Shown: one piece after another, positions 35,132 through 42,484 of the stretch | How the letters are laid out: every line of letters begins with the position of its first letter | How positions within the stretch are numbered: position 1 is the stretch's first letter | NCBI GenBank assembly: GCA_963820055.1 | Contig: CAWFYJ010000002.1 | Span: 1 to 64,000, forward strand | Direction: 5' to 3' | Origin: RHKX01 sp963820055 | Lineage (GTDB): Bacteria > Actinomycetota > Thermoleophilia > Solirubrobacterales > 70-9 | Length of the DNA: 64,000 nucleotides | Made by a program: the position numbers and the translations under genes | Notes under the pieces: generated by a model | What the model was told of the DNA's origin: nothing | Database searches by the model: none | What the model saw: only the letters and a program-made list of their open reading frames with translations

Positions 35132-35986
35132 CTACTTGCGGCGCAGCGACTTGGCCAGAGCGAGGGCCTCGTCGAGGTCCTCGAAGCGGATCTGCGCGGT
35201 CAATCCGCGGCTCCCGGAGGTGACCCGGACGTCGTGGCCGAGCGCCCGTTCGAGCGCGTCCTCGGCCTTGTCGATCGCAGCCTCCTCGTCGGGGTGGAGC
35301 TCGCGCGGCTTGCGGGCGGGGCCTCCCCCCTCCCCCTTCGCGCGGCGCTCGGTCTCGCGGACCGACCAGCCGCCGGCGACCGCCTGGCGGGCCAGCGAGC
35401 GGCGCTCCTCCTGGCCCTTCGCGGCAAGCAGCGCCCGGCCGTGACCCTCGCTCAGCTCGCCGGACTCGAGCATGTCGATGACCTGGTCGGGCAGGTCGAG
35501 GAGGCGGATCAGGTTCGAGACGGCCGAACGGCTGCGGCCGACGCGGCGGGCGACCTCCTCCTTCGTGACGCCGAGATCCTCGACCAGCGCTGCACAGGCG
35601 CGAGCCTCCTCGACGGGGTTCAAGTCCTCCCGCGCCATGTTCTCGATAAGCGCGATTTGCAGGCGTTTCGTCTCGTCCTCGGTGCGGAGGATCGCCGGGA
35701 CGGTGGCGAGGCCGGCGAGCTGGGCGGCGCGCCACCGGCGTTCGCCGGCGATCAGCTCGTACCGCCCGTCGCTGAGCGGGTGGACGACGAGCGGCTGAAC
35801 GACGCCGCTCTCGGCGATCGACTCGGCGAGCAGGTTGAGGGCTCCGTCGTCGAACGACCTCCGGGGCTGGTCGGCGTTCGGCTTGATCAGCTCCACTGGG
35901 ACGTCGCGGTACGTCGGCTCGGACATCTCGTGCGACTCCGGCAGGATCGCCGCGAGCCCCCTCCCCATTCCCGGCTTCCTAGCCAC
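35132..35986 (-). CDS. parB: Chromosome-partitioning protein ParB
   Basis: 284 aa. GTG 35986 was chosen because GGAGG lies 9 bp upstream; it overlaps the parA stop by 8 bp. ParB/Srx CTPase domain: VPVELIKPNADQPRRSFDD, LVVHPLSDGRYELIAGERRWRAAQ, then ENMAREDLNPVEEARA. The central helix-turn-helix is GVTKEEVARRVGRSRSAVSN. The C-terminus is a dimerisation segment (GLTAQIRFEDLDEALALAKSL). It loads on parS sites, three of which lie 3 kb away in yidD, and forms the origin segregation complex with ParA. Confidence 0.95.
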   Translation of the reverse strand: MARKPGMGRGLAAILPESHEMSEPTYRDVPVELIKPNADQPRRSFDDGALNLLAESIAESGVVQPLVVHPLSDGRYELIAGERRWRAAQLAGLATVPAILRTEDETKRLQIALIENMAREDLNPVEEARACAALVEDLGVTKEEVARRVGRSRSAVSNLIRLLDLPDQVIDMLESGELSEGHGRALLAAKGQEERRSLARQAVAGGWSVRETERRAKGEGGGPARKPRELHPDEEAAIDKAEDALERALGHDVRVTSGSRGLTAQIRFEDLDEALALAKSLRRK

Positions 35987-36737
35987 GGGCGAGCACCTCC
36001 TCGGCGAGCGAGCGGTAGGCAACGGCCCCGCGCGAGTCGGGAGCGTGGGTGGTCACCGGGACGCCGAAGCTCGGCGCTTCGGCGAGGCGAACGCTGCGCG
36101 GGATCACCGTCTCGAGGACAAGATCTGTGAAGTGATCTTTCAGTTCGTGCTCGACATCCTGGGAGAGGCGGGTGCGGTCATCTGCCATGGTGATCGCGAT
36201 CCCGGTCAGAACGAGGCCGGGGTTGAGTTGGCGGCGCACCGACTGGAGCGTGTCGAGGAACTGGACGAGCCCCTCGAGGGCCAGATACTCGGCCTGGACC
36301 GGGACGATCACCCGGTCGGCGGCGGCGAGCGCGTTGACGGTGATCGGCCCGAGCGAGGGCGGGCAGTCGAGGAACGTCGCCGCAAACCGCTCGCGGATCG
36401 GCCCGAGGCCGTCGCGGAGGCGGTACTCGGAGCGGTCGAGGCCGGGGAGCTCGACCGATGCTCCGGCCAGGTCGCGGTTGGCGGGGACGACCCAGAGGTT
36501 GTCGGTGTCGGTCGGCCGAGCGGCCTCGGCGATCGAGACGTCCCCGCAGAGCGTGTCGTAGCTGGACGGGCGCGCCTCGCGGTCGAGGCCGAGCGTCACG
36601 GTCGCGTTGCACTGCGGATCGAGGTCGACGACGAGCGTCTGCTTGCCGGTCTCGGCGGTGCAGGCGGCGATGTTGACGGTGGTGGTGGTCTTCCCCACCC
36701 CACCCTTCTGATTTGCGATCGCGTAGACGTAGCCCAT
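35979..36737 (-). CDS. parA: Chromosome-partitioning ATPase ParA (Soj)
   Basis: 252 aa, deviant Walker A MinD/ParA family. KGGVGKTTTTVNIAA (P-loop, about residue 11), LVVDLDPQCNATV, FLDCPPSLGPITVNAL (Walker B) and IPVQAEYLALEGLVQFLDT. ATP-dependent DNA binding drives movement of ParB-parS complexes. It is not preceded by a regulatory N-terminal domain, as expected for a chromosomal ParA. Overlaps parB. Confidence 0.95.
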   Translation of the reverse strand: MGYVYAIANQKGGVGKTTTTVNIAACTAETGKQTLVVDLDPQCNATVTLGLDREARPSSYDTLCGDVSIAEAARPTDTDNLWVVPANRDLAGASVELPGLDRSEYRLRDGLGPIRERFAATFLDCPPSLGPITVNALAAADRVIVPVQAEYLALEGLVQFLDTLQSVRRQLNPGLVLTGIAITMADDRTRLSQDVEHELKDHFTDLVLETVIPRSVRLAEAPSFGVPVTTHAPDSRGAVAYRSLAEEVLARG

Positions 36738-36773
36738 GTTCGTTCCGGTTCGTAGTCGCTCCGGCGGGCGACT

Positions 36774-37475
36774 CTAGATCACGCCGCGCGGGCGCTTCTT
36801 GGCCATGCCCGCACGGCGGGGCAGGTCGTCGGGCGTCGGGCCCGATTTGCGGAGCAGGTAGAGGTGGCGGTTCTTGCTGCCGGCGTAGGGATCGGCGCTG
36901 CGGACGTCGGCCAGCTCCATCGCGAGCCGGGGGGCCCCGCGTTCGAGTTCGGCCTCCTCGTCCGGATCCCTCCTCCCCTTCCAGGCGACGAGGACGCCGC
37001 CATCGCAGAGCAGCGGCGAGGCGAGCTCGGCGAGGGTGCTCAACCTCGCGACCGCGCGGGCCGTGACGGCGTCATAGGCCTCGCGACCGGGGCCGCCGGC
37101 CCAATCCTCGGCACGGTCGTTGACCGCATGAGCATTGAGGATCCGGCCCTCGGCGGCCGCCCGGTCGATGAACTCGGCCTTGCGGGTGATCGACTCGATC
37201 AGGTCGACCTCGGCGTCGGGGAGCATGGCCGCGAGGACGAGCCCGGGAAACCCGGCGCCGGCGCCGACGTCGGCGATCCGCGAGGCGCTCGCGAGCTCGG
37301 TGAAGCCGAGGCCGCTGACGCTGTCGGCGATGTGGATCCGCCAGGCGGGCTCGGGGTCGATCACCGAGCTTGGTGCCGACTCGGCGCTGCCGAGCAGCCG
37401 CACGACCGGCTTCAGCGCCCGGCGCGCGGCGTCCGTCAGCTCCGGCTGCGGAAGGGGCGGAGCGTCGTCCGGCAA
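36774..37475 (-). CDS. rsmG: 16S rRNA (guanine527-N7)-methyltransferase
   Basis: 233 aa. SAM-binding motif IADVGAGAGFPGLVLA (about residue 68), LIESITRKAEFIDRA, and VTARAVARLSTLAELASPLL, the conserved GidB/RsmG signatures. Methylates G527 in the decoding region of 16S rRNA; loss often gives low-level streptomycin resistance. Located 36 bp upstream of parA and 8 bp after jag, in the classic origin-proximal operon. A basic C-terminal tail (GMAKKRPRGVI) is present. Confidence 0.93.
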   Translation of the reverse strand: MPDDAPPLPQPELTDAARRALKPVVRLLGSAESAPSSVIDPEPAWRIHIADSVSGLGFTELASASRIADVGAGAGFPGLVLAAMLPDAEVDLIESITRKAEFIDRAAAEGRILNAHAVNDRAEDWAGGPGREAYDAVTARAVARLSTLAELASPLLCDGGVLVAWKGRRDPDEEAELERGAPRLAMELADVRSADPYAGSKNRHLYLLRKSGPTPDDLPRRAGMAKKRPRGVI

Positions 37476-37483
37476 GCGGTCGA

Positions 37484-37969
37484 TCAGTCGGAGATCAGCG
37501 GCGCGACGACGATCCGCCGCTCGGGCTCGTCGCCCTCGCTGTAGGTCTCGACGTCGCTGCGGTCCTTGAGGACCTCGTGGACCATCCGCCGCTCGCTGGC
37601 CGACATCGGCTCGAGCCGGACCGGCTCGTCGTTGCGGACGGCGCGCTGGGCGGCGACGACGGCCTCCTCCTCGAGCAGCGCCCGGCGCCGTTCGCGGTAG
37701 CCGGCGGCGTCGATCGTGACCCGCTTGCGGTCGGTGACGCCGAGCGAAGCGGCGCGGTAACAGAGCAGCTGCAGGGCGTCGAGGGTCTGGCCGCGGCGGC
37801 CGATCAGGATGCCGAGCTCGTCGGGGCCGTCGATCTCGGCGTAGATCTCGTCGTCGCTTTCGGTCACCTCGACCTCGGCGTCGAGGTCGATCTCGTCGAG
37901 GACGCGGTCGACGATCGCGCGGACGCGCTCGGCCGGCTCGTCGGGAATCTCTTCGGTTGCTTCGCTCAT
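37484..37969 (-). CDS. jag: Jag/KhpB-like KH-R3H RNA-binding protein
   Basis: 161 aa. KH-type domain with DELGILIGRRGQTLDALQLL (GxxG loop GRRG), followed by an R3H domain ending MSASERRMVHEVLKD and VETYSEGDEPERRIVV. RNA-binding protein commonly paired with YidC, linked to cell-division and envelope gene regulation. Lacks the longer Jag N-terminal domain of Firmicutes. Start ATG overlaps the yidC stop by ATGA. Confidence 0.92.
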   Translation of the reverse strand: MSEATEEIPDEPAERVRAIVDRVLDEIDLDAEVEVTESDDEIYAEIDGPDELGILIGRRGQTLDALQLLCYRAASLGVTDRKRVTIDAAGYRERRRALLEEEAVVAAQRAVRNDEPVRLEPMSASERRMVHEVLKDRSDVETYSEGDEPERRIVVAPLISD

Positions 37970-38721
37970 CGCTGCCTTCCGCTCTTCTTCTTCTTCTTGC
38001 GCGGCGGTGGGGGCGGCGGCTTCGCGGCCTGCAGCTCCTCCTCCGTCGGCTTCTTTACCGGTCCGAGCAGCTGGTGCACGACCTGCTGCTGGCCGAGGGT
38101 CCAGAGGTTCGTCGAGATCCAGTAGACCGAGAGCGCCGCCTCGAACTGGAGGACGAACGGCGCGAACAGGAAGGGGAGGCCGTAGATGATGTACTTCTGC
38201 GGTCCCTCCATGCCCTGGCCGCGAACCGTCATCGCCAGGCCCGAAGCCAACTGTGTGACGATGAAGAGGACGACCAGCACCGCGGCGACGGCGCCCTCGG
38301 GCGGCTCGATCAGGCTCGGGATGAACAGCCAGCCCTCCGGCGGGGAGGCGGCGACGTCGTCCTGGAAGCTCGTGCTCTTGAGCATGTAGTAGAGCGAGAT
38401 GAAGACCGGAATCTGCAGCAGCAGCGGCAGGCAGGAGGCGAGCGGGTTGATCTCGTTCTCCTGGTAGAACTTCATCATCGCCTGCTGCTGAGCCTGCTTG
38501 TCGTCCTTGTACTTGTTCTGGATCTGCTTGAGCTGAGGCTGCAGCTCCTGCATCGCCCGCATCGAGCGGATCTGCTTCATCGAGATCGGCAGAATCGCCA
38601 TGCGGACGACGAACACGAGGGCGACGATGGCCGGTCCCCACCCGAGGTGGAGCGTGTCGTGGAAGAACAGGATTATCTGCTCGGGGATGTCGGTGAAGAT
38701 CGACGCGATCGGCAGGGACAT
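37966..38721 (-). CDS. yidC: Membrane protein insertase YidC (Oxa1 family)
   Basis: 251 aa, Gram-positive type without the large periplasmic domain. Core helices include GWGPAIVALVFVVRMAILPI (with the conserved hydrophilic-groove Arg), the coiled cytoplasmic loop MQELQPQLKQIQNKYKDDK, then INPLASCLPLLLQIPVFISL, and SVYWISTNLWTLGQQ. The tail is Pro-rich and very basic (PPPPPPRKKKKKSGRQR), as in ribosome-binding YidC homologues. Inserts membrane proteins with or without SecYEG. Confidence 0.95.
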   Translation of the reverse strand: MSLPIASIFTDIPEQIILFFHDTLHLGWGPAIVALVFVVRMAILPISMKQIRSMRAMQELQPQLKQIQNKYKDDKQAQQQAMMKFYQENEINPLASCLPLLLQIPVFISLYYMLKSTSFQDDVAASPPEGWLFIPSLIEPPEGAVAAVLVVLFIVTQLASGLAMTVRGQGMEGPQKYIIYGLPFLFAPFVLQFEAALSVYWISTNLWTLGQQQVVHQLLGPVKKPTEEELQAAKPPPPPPRKKKKKSGRQR

Positions 38722-38723
38722 GG

Positions 38724-39119
38724 TCAGAAGCTCTCTCGGTTACGGGGATTGCGGGGTGTGGAGGTGCGGAAGAGGGTGCGCTCGGAGACCGGGTCGAGGC
38801 CGCCGGGGCTGAAGGGATTGCATCGTAGGACCCGCCATGCGGCCAGGATCATGCCGCGAAACGCCCCGAGCTCGCGGACCGCCTCCTCGGCATAGGACGA
38901 GCAGGTCGGGTAGTAGCGGCAACGCTGGCCGAGCGCGGGGGAGAGGAAGCGGCGGTAGAAGCGGATCGGCAGCAGCGCGATCCGAGCAGGAATGCCGGGT
39001 TTCGCGGGATGCGGTGCCGTTTCACGTGCAACGCCGGGGTCCGGCACGATGTCGTGAGCGTGCGTTTCACGTGCAACGGTCGGATCGTCGTGTCCGTGCG
39101 TTTCACGTGCAACGCTCAC
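38724..39119 (-). CDS. yidD: Membrane-insertion efficiency factor YidD with a parS-bearing N-terminal extension
   Basis: 131 aa if started at the GTG overlapping the rnpA stop (GTGA). The conserved YidD core (about residues 46-115) is LLPIRFYRRFLSPALGQRC, YYPTCSSYAEEAVRELG and RVLRCNPFSPGGLDPV; YidD proteins are normally 70-90 aa. The extra first about 40 residues contain VARET three times, which is exactly the translation of three parS-like sites. Translation may really begin further in, for example the GTG of VPDPG, leaving part of the parS region untranslated. YidD assists YidC. Confidence 0.88.
   Translation of the reverse strand: MSVARETHGHDDPTVARETHAHDIVPDPGVARETAPHPAKPGIPARIALLPIRFYRRFLSPALGQRCRYYPTCSSYAEEAVRELGAFRGMILAAWRVLRCNPFSPGGLDPVSERTLFRTSTPRNPRNRESF
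39018..39033. promoter_or_regulatory. parS-like centromere site 1
   Basis: CGTTTCACGTGCAACG. It matches the central bases of the bacterial parS consensus TGTTTCACGTGAAACA, with a mismatch at the A/C of the right arm. First of three identical copies. Confidence 0.85.
39063..39078. promoter_or_regulatory. parS-like centromere site 2
   Basis: Identical 16-mer CGTTTCACGTGCAACG, 45 bp from site 1. The exact repetition, conserved flanking CG and closeness to parAB and dnaA support ParB binding. Confidence 0.85.
39099..39114. promoter_or_regulatory. parS-like centromere site 3
   Basis: Third identical copy, 36 bp from site 2, at the very start of yidD next to the rnpA stop. Three closely spaced sites may seed a strong ParB nucleation point about 2 kb from the dnaA-dnaN spacer. 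Confidence 0.85.
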
Positions 39120-39484
39120 TCGCCCGCCTCCTCGATCAGGGCCTTCAGCGAAGCCGTCAGGCCCGCCGTCCCCTCGCGGTCGATCAGCTCGGCGACGCCG
39201 CTGCGGCCGACGAGGACGAAGTCGTAGCCGGCGGGGAGCCGGTCGGAGAGGCTCCAGAAAGCCTCGCGCATCGCCCGCTTCACCTTGTTGCGGTCGGTGG
39301 CGCCGCCGACCTTACGGCCGACCGAGACGCCGAGGCGGACCTCGTCGTTCTCCTCGCCGCGCGGGAACGCGTAGAGCACCAGGAACCGGTTCGCGTGCGA
39401 GCGTCCGTCCCGGTAGGCGCGGTCGAAGTCGCCGCTGCGCGAGAGGCGACCACGCTTGCGACCCTCGCCTCCCGGCTCAGACAC
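39116..39484 (-). CDS. rnpA: Ribonuclease P protein component
   Basis: 122 aa, basic. Conserved features: RLSRSGDFDRAYRDGRSH, RFLVLYAFPR, RLGVSVGRKVGGATDRNKVKRAMREAFW (RNR-type motif). With the RNase P RNA it matures tRNA 5' ends. It lies 3 bp downstream of rpmH in the canonical order, and its stop overlaps the GTG of yidD. Confidence 0.95.
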   Translation of the reverse strand: MSEPGGEGRKRGRLSRSGDFDRAYRDGRSHANRFLVLYAFPRGEENDEVRLGVSVGRKVGGATDRNKVKRAMREAFWSLSDRLPAGYDFVLVGRSGVAELIDREGTAGLTASLKALIEEAGE

Positions 39485-39487
39485 CGT

Positions 39488-39622
39488 CTAGACCGTCAGG
39501 CGCTTGCGGCCCTTGCGGCGGCGGCGGCGGATGATCTCGCGACCATGTCGCGTCCGCATCCGGGCACGGAAGCCGTGGGCGCGGGCGCGCTTTCTCTTCT
39601 TTGGCTGCCAGGTTCGCTTCAT
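39488..39622 (-). CDS. rpmH: 50S ribosomal protein L34 (44 aa)
   Basis: Reads MKRTWQPKKRKRARAHGFRA, then MRTRHGREIIRRRRRKGRKR, ending LTV. The match to bacterial L34 is essentially complete, including the KRTWQP start and the Arg/Lys-rich helix. First gene of the rpmH-rnpA-yidD-yidC-jag-rsmG-parAB transcription unit, divergent from dnaA. Confidence 0.97.
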   Translation of the reverse strand: MKRTWQPKKRKRARAHGFRARMRTRHGREIIRRRRRKGRKRLTV

Positions 39623-39675
39623 TCTCGGTCTCTCTCTGTGCCCGTGGGTGGTGAGGCGGGCGTGCGGGACGGCGC

Positions 39676-39681
39676 AGTATA
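39676..39681 (-). promoter_or_regulatory. Putative -10 element for the rpmH operon
   Basis: TATACT on the minus strand, 54 bp before the rpmH start in the rpmH-dnaA gap. No convincing -35 hexamer. The 137-bp gap otherwise shows no DnaA box match. Confidence 0.35.
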
Positions 39682-39759
39682 GGGAGGACGCGCCGATGGT
39701 TATGGCGCGATTTGCGGAGTTGGGCGAGCGGGGTCCCGTCAGGCCCTCGCGGCGGACCT

Positions 39760-41193
39760 ATGATCGCCGCGGAGAGCCCCTTCCGGCGGTCGCCGGACGC
39801 AGTGGCGTTCCCCATCACCTTGCAAGACGATTCGAGACAAGAGCTGGCGACGATCTGGAACGGAGTCCGGGAGGAGCTCCGCGGCACGCTGCCGCAATCC
39901 GCCTTCGAGAACTGGCTCGAGCCGCTCCGCGCGGTCGGCATCCAGGGCACCCGCCTCTACGTCTCCGGCCCGGACCGGGTCCGCGACTGGTTCCAGCGCC
40001 GCTACGGCGCCGCCGCGACCGAGGCACTGCAGCGCCGCGCGCCCGGGTTCACCGAGATCGCCTTCGCCGACCCGCCCGCCTCCGCGGACGCCGACGACAC
40101 GGGCGACGGGCGGATCGGCAGCACCCCGATCCCGGCCGGGCTCGCCGGCGGCCTCGACTTCGACCACTTCGTGATCGGCAACGGCAATCGCTTCGCCCAT
40201 TCCGCGGCCCTGGCCGTCGCCGAGTCCCCGGGCGAGTCCTACAACCCGCTGTTCCTCTACGGATCGCCGGGCCTCGGCAAGACGCATCTCCTGGTCTCGA
40301 TCGCCAACTACCTGCGCAGCCAGCGCCCCGACCTCGACGTCGCCTACACGACCGCCGAGCGCTTCACGTCGGAGTTCGTCACCTCCCTGCGCGGCGACGG
40401 CCGGCCGACCGAGCGCTTCAAGAAGCGCTACCGGGGCGTCGACGTCCTGCTGATCGACGACGTCCAGTTCCTCGAGGGCAAGGAACGCACCGAAGACGAG
40501 TTCTTCCACACCTTCAACGAGCTCTATGCACAGGGGAGCCAGATCGTCCTCTCCAGCGATCGTCCTCCGGAGGCCATGGAACGGCTCACCGAGCGGATGC
40601 GCGACCGTTTCGCCTGGGGATTGACCGTCGAGCTCCAGGGCCCCGACCCGGCGACGCGGATCACGCTGCTGCGCCGGCTCGCGGCCGAGCACGGCATCCC
40701 GGTGCCCGACCTCGAGGTCCTTCAGCAGATCGCCGGCGCCGCCCCCGGCAACCTCCGCCGCCTCGAGGGCGCGCTGACCCGAGTCACCGCCTTCGCCTCG
40801 ATGCTCGGCGAGGTCCCGTCCGTCGAACTCGTCCGCAAGGCGCTCGGCTCCGACGCCCCACCGGTCACCGACGTCCCCGTCCGCGCGCCCGCGGAGGAGC
40901 AGCTCGAGCGGATCCAGAAAGCGACGTGCGACGTCCTCCACCTCTCGCTCGCCGACATGCGCTCACCCCGGCGCGCCCCGAACCTCGTCCGCGGCCGCCA
41001 GCTCGCCATGTACGTGGCCCGCAACCAGACCGACCTCTCGCTCGCCGAGATCGCCCGCGGCTTCGACCGCGACCACTCGACGGTGCTGCACTCGATCCGC
41101 CGCGTCGAGCGCGATCTCGAGCCCGGCTCCGATATCCACAAAGCCCTCGAGCTGATCCACAGCCGGCTTCACATCGACGTGGAGGGGGCATGA
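39760..41193 (+). CDS. dnaA: Chromosomal replication initiator DnaA
   Basis: 477 aa from ATG 39760; an upstream in-frame start at 39712 lacks similarity. Domain I (ELATIWNGVREELRGTLPQS) is followed by a short linker (TGDGRIGSTPI). AAA+ domain III has Walker A GSPGLGKTHL, Walker B VLLIDDVQFLEGKERTEDEF and the sensor region LSSDRPPEAM. DNA-binding domain IV ends with the DnaA signature FDRDHSTVLHSIRRVE. Binds DnaA boxes to open oriC; box-like sequences follow the gene directly. Confidence 0.97.
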   Translation: MIAAESPFRRSPDAVAFPITLQDDSRQELATIWNGVREELRGTLPQSAFENWLEPLRAVGIQGTRLYVSGPDRVRDWFQRRYGAAATEALQRRAPGFTEIAFADPPASADADDTGDGRIGSTPIPAGLAGGLDFDHFVIGNGNRFAHSAALAVAESPGESYNPLFLYGSPGLGKTHLLVSIANYLRSQRPDLDVAYTTAERFTSEFVTSLRGDGRPTERFKKRYRGVDVLLIDDVQFLEGKERTEDEFFHTFNELYAQGSQIVLSSDRPPEAMERLTERMRDRFAWGLTVELQGPDPATRITLLRRLAAEHGIPVPDLEVLQQIAGAAPGNLRRLEGALTRVTAFASMLGEVPSVELVRKALGSDAPPVTDVPVRAPAEEQLERIQKATCDVLHLSLADMRSPRRAPNLVRGRQLAMYVARNQTDLSLAEIARGFDRDHSTVLHSIRRVERDLEPGSDIHKALELIHSRLHIDVEGA

Positions 41194-41335
41194 CCCCGAC
41201 GGCGCCGTCCACGTCCGCCGACTTATCGACAACCCTGTCCACAGCCCGCGATCGCGCTCATACACTGCCGTCGCAGGGTTCTGAAAGGGTTTCCACACAC
41301 CTAACATCAACTCAGATGACCGGAAGAGGATGCAG
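41194..41335. other. dnaA-dnaN spacer with DnaA-box-like sequences (candidate oriC element)
   Basis: In 142 bp there are TTATCGACA (41223-41231), CTGTCCACA (41235-41243) and GTTTCCACA (41289-41297), all on the plus strand. They match the high-GC DnaA box TTGTCCACA or the general TTATCCACA at 7-8 of 9 positions. The stretch is less GC-rich around TCATACACT and ACCTAACATCAACT, a possible unwinding region. Actinobacterial origins lie in this spacer, but it is short here, so part of oriC may extend elsewhere. Confidence 0.55.
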
Positions 41336-42442
41336 ATGCAATTGAAAGCCGAACGTGATCCGCTGCTCGACGGCCTGCAGACGGCCGCCAGGGCGCTGTC
41401 GACGCGGACCACTCTGCCTTCGCTCGGGGGAATCATGCTCGTCTCCGCCGGCGGCAAGGCGGTCGCCCGCGCGACCGACGGGGAGCTGGCCGTCTCGGTC
41501 GAGCTCGATGCCGAGGTGGACGGCGACGGTGAGATCCTCCTTCCCGGCCGCCTGCTCGCCGACGTCTCGAGGGCGCTGCCGCAGGGCAGCGTCACGCTGA
41601 CCGAGCGCAAGGACAAGGGCGACGTCGAGCTGACCGCCGGCACCGCGAACTTCCACCTGCGCCTGCTCGATTCCGAGGACTTCCCGCGCCTTCCCGACCT
41701 CGGCGGCGACCTCCTGAAGATGCCGGCCGGCGCGCTCGCCGAGACCGTCGAGCGGGTCGCCCGCGCGGCCTCCCGAGACGAGGTCCGGCCGATCCTGACC
41801 GGGATCCTCGTCAGCGTCGAGGAATCGACCCTGACGATGGTCGCCACCGACTCCTACCGGCTCAGCGTCAAGCGGACCGAGCTCGAGGGCGCCGCGCCCT
41901 CGGCCTTCGAGGCGAACGTGCCGGCGCGGGCGCTCCGCGAGCTCGCGCGGGTCGTCTCCCAGCACGGTGTCGAGGAGGTCGAGATCGCGCTGCCGGGCAA
42001 CCAGATCGTCTTCCGCGCCGGCAACGTGACGATGTCTTCGCGGCTGATCGAGGGCCAGTTCCCGAGCTACCGGCAGTTGCTGCCGGACGCGTTCGATCAC
42101 GACGTCCGCCTGCCGCGGTCGGAGCTGCTCGACGTGACGAGGCGGATCCGCTACCTCGCCCAGCGCAATGCACCGCTGAAGCTGGCGTTCGAGGAGGGAC
42201 AGGTGACCGTGGCCGCGGAGACGCCGGAGATCGGCGATGCGTCGGAGTCGATGCCGTGCGCGTTCAGCGGCGAGGCGATGGAGATCGCCTTCAACCCGCA
42301 GTTCTTCATCGAGGGCATCGAGAGCGTCGACACCGAGGAACTGGTCCTTCGTCTCACTTCGCCGTTGCGACCCGGACTCCTGCAGGCGGTCGGCTCCGAG
42401 GACTTCAGCTACCTGGTGATGCCGATCCGGCTCAACGTCTAG
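41336..42442 (+). CDS. dnaN: DNA polymerase III sliding clamp (beta subunit)
   Basis: 368 aa. The ATG at 41336 has AAGAGG 6 bp upstream; the ATG at 41330 directly abuts that RBS and is less likely. Three clamp domains are recognisable: TTLPSLGGIMLVSAGGKAV, FPRLPDLGGDLLKMPAGAL, TDSYRLSVKRTEL, IEGQFPSYRQLLPDAF and the C-terminal SEDFSYLVMPIRLNV. Forms the ring that tethers polymerase III. Confidence 0.96.
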   Translation: MQLKAERDPLLDGLQTAARALSTRTTLPSLGGIMLVSAGGKAVARATDGELAVSVELDAEVDGDGEILLPGRLLADVSRALPQGSVTLTERKDKGDVELTAGTANFHLRLLDSEDFPRLPDLGGDLLKMPAGALAETVERVARAASRDEVRPILTGILVSVEESTLTMVATDSYRLSVKRTELEGAAPSAFEANVPARALRELARVVSQHGVEEVEIALPGNQIVFRAGNVTMSSRLIEGQFPSYRQLLPDAFDHDVRLPRSELLDVTRRIRYLAQRNAPLKLAFEEGQVTVAAETPEIGDASESMPCAFSGEAMEIAFNPQFFIEGIESVDTEELVLRLTSPLRPGLLQAVGSEDFSYLVMPIRLNV

Positions 42443-42484
42443 GGCGGATGCCGTGACTGACGCGGCACCGGGATCGAAGGCCGA

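Noticed and set aside
39018..39114. Interpretation of VARET as a functional peptide repeat
   Set aside because: The repeats are identical at DNA level over 16 bp, including silent positions, and match parS, so selection is better explained at the DNA level.
39018..39114. CRISPR-like array
   Set aside because: Only three 16-bp repeats, unequal 20-30-bp gaps and parS identity; no cas genes anywhere in the window.
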